This document shows, piece after piece, positions 60,245 through 64,000 of a stretch of DNA of 64,000 bases. The notes under the pieces were generated by a model. The model did not search any database. It was not told the DNA's origin and was given only the letters and a program-made list of their open reading frames with translations. The translations under genes and the position numbers were made by a program. The stretch covers positions 248,001 through 312,000 of the forward strand of contig NZ_FYEA01000006.1 in the NCBI RefSeq assembly GCF_900187605.1. The letters run 5' to 3'. Source of the stretch: Pseudomonas sp. Irchel 3H7 (GTDB taxonomy: Bacteria; Pseudomonadota; Gammaproteobacteria; Pseudomonadales; Pseudomonadaceae). Positions within the stretch are counted from its first letter, which is position 1. Every line of letters begins with the position of its first letter.

Positions 60245-60397
60245 CACGGTCTCTAATTGGTTCTACGCACGGGAAGCCCATGGTAGCAGCAATTAGTGCG
60301 TGACCTGCTCCCGCCCCATCGCCGACAATCGCCGCTTTGCCACGGCCCCACAGCGGTGCCATCGCGTCACCGCGCCCGGTGACCATCAGGAGACGAA

Positions 60398-61153
60398 ATG
60401 ACTGAGGAGCGCGTCGAGCATCTGCTCGCCGAAGTACAGGATGAGTTCGGCGTGATTCGCGTGCTGGAAGTGGCCGATTACCGCTTTCTCGAGTTCGGCG
60501 ATGCGATCGAGCAGAGCTGCGTGTTCACCGCAGACCCGAGCTGGCTGGAATACGATTACACCCGCGCGATGCTGATCGGCGCGTTGTGCCATGAGCAGCC
60601 GGAGAGTGCGCTGTTTCTCGGGCTCGGTGCCGGGACGCTGACCCAGGCCTGCCTCAAGTTTCTGCCGCTGGAAGATGTCGAAGCCATCGAGTTGCGCCCG
60701 GATGTGCCGCGTCTGGCGATCGAATACCTTGGGCTGGATGATGATCCACGTTTGTATATCCGCGTTGGCGATGCGCTGGAACTGCTGCCGACCGCCGAGC
60801 CTGCGGATCTGGTTTTCGTCGACCTGTACACCGATGTCGGGCCGGGCGTCGGGCATCTGGCCTGGAGTTTTCTTGGCGACTGTCAGAAGCGTTTGAATCC
60901 GGGCGGCTGGCTGGTGATCAATCAGTGGGCCACCGATGACGGCAAGCCGCTGGGCGCGGCGTTGTTGCGTGGGCTCTATCACCGGCATTACTGGGAGCTG
61001 CCGGTGAAGGAAGGCAATGTGATTCTGATTGTGCCGGCGGATCTCGATCAGGAGCTGGACCTGCAGGCGCTGACTGCGCGGGCTGCAGCCCTGGCGCCGA
61101 AGTTGGGGTATTCGTTGCAGTCGTTGATCAACAGTATTCGCCCGGCCACCTGA
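60398..61153 (+). CDS. Spermidine synthase-like methyltransferase-fold protein
   Basis: 251 residues. The Rossmann-type core shows ALFLGLGAGTLTQACLKFL (glycine-rich motif I), VEAIELRPDVPRLA (motif with acidic residue), and RVGDALELLP and ADLVFVDLYTD, in the order found in SpeE-like proteins. The usual GGGDGG motif is GLGAG here, and the Asp for the amine-propyl donor is not obvious, so enzymatic activity as spermidine synthase is uncertain. Monocistronic by spacing; REP follows. Confidence 0.78.
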   Translation: MTEERVEHLLAEVQDEFGVIRVLEVADYRFLEFGDAIEQSCVFTADPSWLEYDYTRAMLIGALCHEQPESALFLGLGAGTLTQACLKFLPLEDVEAIELRPDVPRLAIEYLGLDDDPRLYIRVGDALELLPTAEPADLVFVDLYTDVGPGVGHLAWSFLGDCQKRLNPGGWLVINQWATDDGKPLGAALLRGLYHRHYWELPVKEGNVILIVPADLDQELDLQALTARAAALAPKLGYSLQSLINSIRPAT

Positions 61154-61170
61154 GGCGTCAGTGCTGGCCC

Positions 61171-61261
61171 CATCGCTGGCAAGTCAGCTCCCACAGGGTT
61201 CTCGCCGTACGCAAAATGTGTGAACGACTCGGTCACTGTGGGAGCTGGCTTGCCAGCGATG
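61171..61261. repeat. REP-type palindrome, CATCGCTGGCAAG family
   Basis: CATCGCTGGCAAGTCAGC and so on (61171-61196), inverse complement at 61236-61261 with one mismatch. Same family as at 58774-58866, both between convergent genes. Confidence 0.85.
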
Positions 61262-61285
61262 GCGCCCTGACAGGCGACATAATTC

Positions 61286-62077
61286 TCAGATCCCCTTGAA
61301 CATGCCAGGTCGCCGCTCCACCAATGAGCGCACCCCCTCCCTGGCATCCTCACTGGCCAGCAACTTCTTCACCAGCGCCGGCAACCCTTGCGCTGCCGCC
61401 GTCTCACCCTCATACCGCGCCTGGCGCGCCGACAGCAACGTCGCCTGCACCCCCAACGGCGCCTGTCGGGCAATCCGCTCAGCCAACTCAATCGCCCGCG
61501 GCAACAGGTCTTCACTGGCCATCACTTCCTGCACCAACCCCAAATGCAACGCATCGTGCGCATCGAACTCATCCCCGGTCAGCAACCAGCGCATCGCATT
61601 CCCCCAGCCGGCCATCTGGGGAAAACGTAAAGTCGCGCCACCAAAAGGAAAAATCCCACGCTGCACTTCCATTTGCGCGAAACGGGTATTGCTCGCGCAC
61701 AGGTTAATGTCGGCGGCCAGCATCAACTCGATTCCAATGGTCAGGCAATAGCCTTGCGCGGCGACAATCACCGGTTTGCTCACCCGAGGCCCGACGAAAA
61801 CACCCCACGGATCGCAACCGCCGGTCGGAACCTGCCAACCTTCGGCCAAAGCCGAGCTGGCATTCACCAGATCCAGACCAGCGGTAAAGTGTTCGCCATG
61901 TCCAAACACCACCGCTACCCGCGCCTCGCTGTCGGCCTCGAACTCGCCATAGGCCAGGCTCAGGTCATTGAGCAGGTCGAGGTCGAAAGCATTGCGCTTG
62001 GCCGCTCGATCAAGGCCGATCAGGTGGACGTGACCACGGCGTTCACGGCTGACGCGGCCGGGGCAGGGCTGATTCAT
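61286..62077 (-). CDS. Enoyl-CoA hydratase/isomerase (crotonase) family protein
   Basis: ATG 62077 (GAGGA 7 bases before) gives 263 residues. Crotonase features: HLIGLDRAAKRNAFDLDLLNDL (substrate CoA site), GHGEHFTAGLDL (first oxyanion hole), then KPVIVAAQGYCLTIGIELMLAADINLC with the second oxyanion element and a conserved Glu position. Catalytic Glu of ECH type is at about the GIELML part. It may act in fatty acid or side-chain catabolism; substrate cannot be deduced. It stands alone on its strand. Confidence 0.9.
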   Translation of the reverse strand: MNQPCPGRVSRERRGHVHLIGLDRAAKRNAFDLDLLNDLSLAYGEFEADSEARVAVVFGHGEHFTAGLDLVNASSALAEGWQVPTGGCDPWGVFVGPRVSKPVIVAAQGYCLTIGIELMLAADINLCASNTRFAQMEVQRGIFPFGGATLRFPQMAGWGNAMRWLLTGDEFDAHDALHLGLVQEVMASEDLLPRAIELAERIARQAPLGVQATLLSARQARYEGETAAAQGLPALVKKLLASEDAREGVRSLVERRPGMFKGI

Positions 62078-62500
62078 GGCGAAATCCTCGGGCGGGAAGG
62101 GGGGTTGCAGCGACGGTATGCCGCACATCGATGAATCGTTTAAGCGTCATCGCCAGCAGGGCCGGGCCTTTGAAAAATAGACCTTGGTGCGATTATCCGC
62201 AAAACCCCGTTACACAGCGGTGACACAGGTATTTTGACGATAAAAAAAGCTCCCTTTTTGGGCAAAATCCGGTATAGTGCGCGCCGGCCTTTAACCGGGC
62301 CGCGTTTAGGTAGCGCAATTTCCCGAAGTCAGCTTCGGCTGCACGTCCGCATTGCGGGCTCTTCCCGGACGATTCTTTTTTTCATTCATTCGTTTTCGCA
62401 AATCCCCGCCGACAAAGCTGCCAGGGCGACTCTTGAGTCTCAACACGGCATGCGCAGCTTTGGAGCATGGGTCTTTGCGGATGCACTTAGAGGCAGACCC
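62078..62500 (+). promoter_or_regulatory. Leader and promoter region of the DEAD-box helicase gene
   Basis: A TATAGT-like -10 element lies at 62273-62278, leaving a leader of about 215 bases before the ATG at 62501. A long, structured 5' leader is typical of cold-inducible deaD transcripts. An alternative AT-rich TTTTGACG lies at 62232-62239. No riboswitch is recognised. Confidence 0.4.
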
Positions 62501-64000
62501 ATGACCCAGGAAACCGGCGGATTCGCCGCTTTTAATCTTAACCCGAATATTCTTGCAGCCGTCGCAGCGACTGGCTACGAAGAGCCTTCGGCGATTCAGC
62601 AGCAATCGATCCCGATCATCATGGCCGGCCAGGACATGATTGGCCAGGCGCAAACCGGTACCGGTAAAACCGCCGCGTTCGCACTGCCTATCCTGCACCG
62701 CATCGATCCTGCCAAGCGCGAACCGCAAGCCCTGATCCTGGCGCCAACTCGTGAGTTGGCGCTGCAAGTAGCAACCGCTTTCGAAACTTACGCCAAGCAA
62801 ATGCCGGGCGTTACTGTTGTGGCCGTTTACGGCGGCGCGCCGATGGGCCCGCAACTGAAAGCAATCCGTAATGGTGCACAGATCGTTGTCGCCACTCCGG
62901 GCCGTCTGTGCGACCACCTGCGTCGCGACGAAAAAGTGCTGTCGACCGTGAACCACCTGGTTCTCGACGAAGCTGACGAAATGTTGAAACTGGGCTTCAT
63001 GGATGACCTGGAAGTCATCTTCAAGGCTCTGCCACCTACCCGTCAGACCGTATTGTTCTCGGCTACCCTGCCGCAGTCGATCCGCGCCATTGCCGAACGC
63101 CATCTGCGCGATCCGCAACACGTGAAGATCCAGACCAAGACCCAGACCGTTACCGCGATCGAACAGGCTCACCTGTTGGTTCACGCTGACCAGAAGACTT
63201 CGGCCGTTCTCAGCTTGCTGGAAGTGGAAGACTTCGACGCACTGATCATGTTCGTGCGCACCAAGCAAGCGACCCTGGATCTGGCCAGCGCCCTCGACGC
63301 CAAAGGCTACAAAGCCGCGGCGCTGAACGGTGACATCGCCCAGAACCAGCGTGAGCGCGTCATCGACTCGCTGAAAGATGGCCGTCTGGACATCGTTGTT
63401 GCGACCGACGTTGCTGCTCGTGGTCTGGACGTTCCGCGCATCACTCACGTGTTCAACGTTGACATGCCGTACGACCCAGAGTCCTACGTTCACCGTATCG
63501 GCCGTACCGGCCGTGCCGGTCGCGAAGGTCGTGCACTGCTGCTGGTGACTCCACGTGAGCGCCGCATGCTGCAAGTGATCGAGCGTGTAACCGGTCAGAA
63601 AGTTGCCGAAGTTCGCCTGCCGGACGCTCAAGCTGTTCTCGATGCACGCATCAAGAAACTGACCAACAGCCTGTCGCCGCTGGTCGCTGATGCCGAATCG
63701 ACTCACGGTGATCTGCTCGATCGTCTGACTGCAGACATCGGCTGCACTCCGCGTGCTCTGGCTGCTGCGCTGCTGCGCAAAGCCACCAACGGTCAAGCGC
63801 TGAACCTGGCTGCGATCGAGAAGGAACGTCCACTGGTGCCGAACAACGCACCGCGTGGCGACCGTCCTGAGCGCACCGGTGATCGTCCTGATCGTGGTGA
63901 CCGCGAGCGTCGCGCGCCAATGCCTTTGGGCGAAGGCCGTGCTCGTTGCCGTACCGCGCTGGGTGCGCGTGATGGTATCGCTGCGAAAAACCTGCTGGGC
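62501..64000 (+). CDS. deaD: DEAD-box ATP-dependent RNA helicase, DeaD/CsdA type (3' end outside window)
   Basis: Open from ATG 62501 to the window end, 500 codons. All helicase motifs are present: Q motif near TGYEEPSAIQQQSIP, motif I AQTGTGKT at 50-57, PTRELALQ, VVATPGR, DEAD in VLDEADEML, SAT in LFSATLPQ, and the C-terminal ones FVRTKQ, VATDVAARGLD, HRIGRTGRAGR. After about residue 450 comes the Arg/Gly/Pro-rich linker (RGDRPERTGDRPD) and the start of the DbpA-like RNA-binding domain (GIAAKNLLG). It unwinds RNA in ribosome biogenesis and cold adaptation. No ribosome binding site stronger than AGAGG 9 bases upstream. Confidence 0.96.
   Translation, partial: MTQETGGFAAFNLNPNILAAVAATGYEEPSAIQQQSIPIIMAGQDMIGQAQTGTGKTAAFALPILHRIDPAKREPQALILAPTRELALQVATAFETYAKQMPGVTVVAVYGGAPMGPQLKAIRNGAQIVVATPGRLCDHLRRDEKVLSTVNHLVLDEADEMLKLGFMDDLEVIFKALPPTRQTVLFSATLPQSIRAIAERHLRDPQHVKIQTKTQTVTAIEQAHLLVHADQKTSAVLSLLEVEDFDALIMFVRTKQATLDLASALDAKGYKAAALNGDIAQNQRERVIDSLKDGRLDIVVATDVAARGLDVPRITHVFNVDMPYDPESYVHRIGRTGRAGREGRALLLVTPRERRMLQVIERVTGQKVAEVRLPDAQAVLDARIKKLTNSLSPLVADAESTHGDLLDRLTADIGCTPRALAAALLRKATNGQALNLAAIEKERPLVPNNAPRGDRPERTGDRPDRGDRERRAPMPLGEGRARCRTALGARDGIAAKNLLG

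Noticed and set aside
58979..60256. Plus-strand frame of 425 codons
   Set aside because: Antisense shadow of the class II DAHP synthase.
62306..63796. Minus-strand frame of 496 codons
   Set aside because: Antisense shadow of the DEAD-box helicase gene, which carries all helicase motifs.

Overview
The window looks like the chromosome of a Pseudomonas of the fluorescens group. Grounds: the oprI lipoprotein, the earP-efp pair that modifies EF-P at Arg32, cysB, the greB / FtsX-type permease / ybbA / tesA neighbourhood, two DAHP synthases of different classes, and several REP-type palindromes of the kinds common in this group. Species is inference from gene content and order; no database was searched.

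Layout. 1-6.8 kb: a chaperone-usher fimbrial cluster (end of a LuxR-type regulator, major pilin, PapD-like chaperone, usher, two tandem paralogous adhesin-like subunits), AT-richer than the rest. 6.9-11.5 kb: a minus-strand operon of four overlapping signalling genes (two kinases, two response regulators). 11.6-18 kb: small stress and hypothetical genes, including a SnoaL-like secreted protein, a relic of an Hsp20 gene, a CsbD protein, a PRISE-type reductase, two minigenes one of which is an isolated antitoxin-type domain, an XRE regulator with a paired operator, and a GreB.

18-37.7 kb: an accessory region resembling a defence island. It holds a 744-residue PD-(D/E)XK protein, a Cas2-like SinR-family protein, a GNAT, a trypsin-like protease next to a three-gene ABC-ATPase / small middle component / nuclease-like operon (ABC-3C architecture), a DUF4365-like nuclease paired with a membrane protein, a RES-domain toxin facing a HTH protein with an antitoxin-like C terminus, an octanucleotide tandem repeat, and an HNH protein divergent from a membrane protein. 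About 1.5 kb follow without a convincing gene. The region ends abruptly inside a second greB gene, of which only the first ~57 codons remain.

37.9-64 kb: ordinary, GC-rich core genome: FtsX-type ABC exporter and TesA, L,D-transpeptidase, OprI, class I DAHP synthase, PilZ, ketopantoate reductase-like and 5'-nucleotidase genes, UspA, CysB, a Gre-family protein, EarP and EF-P, Ohr and OhrR, two LysR regulators, TauE/SafE exporter, YcaQ-like glycosylase, class II DAHP synthase, spermidine-synthase-like protein, enoyl-CoA hydratase, and the first 500 codons of a DeaD-type RNA helicase.

The most interesting parts are the 22.2-26.9 kb ABC-3C plus protease block, the 28.1-30.5 kb nuclease and membrane pair, the convergent RES/HTH pair, the two identical-arm operators before the XRE gene, and the broken greB that marks one edge of the accessory region.
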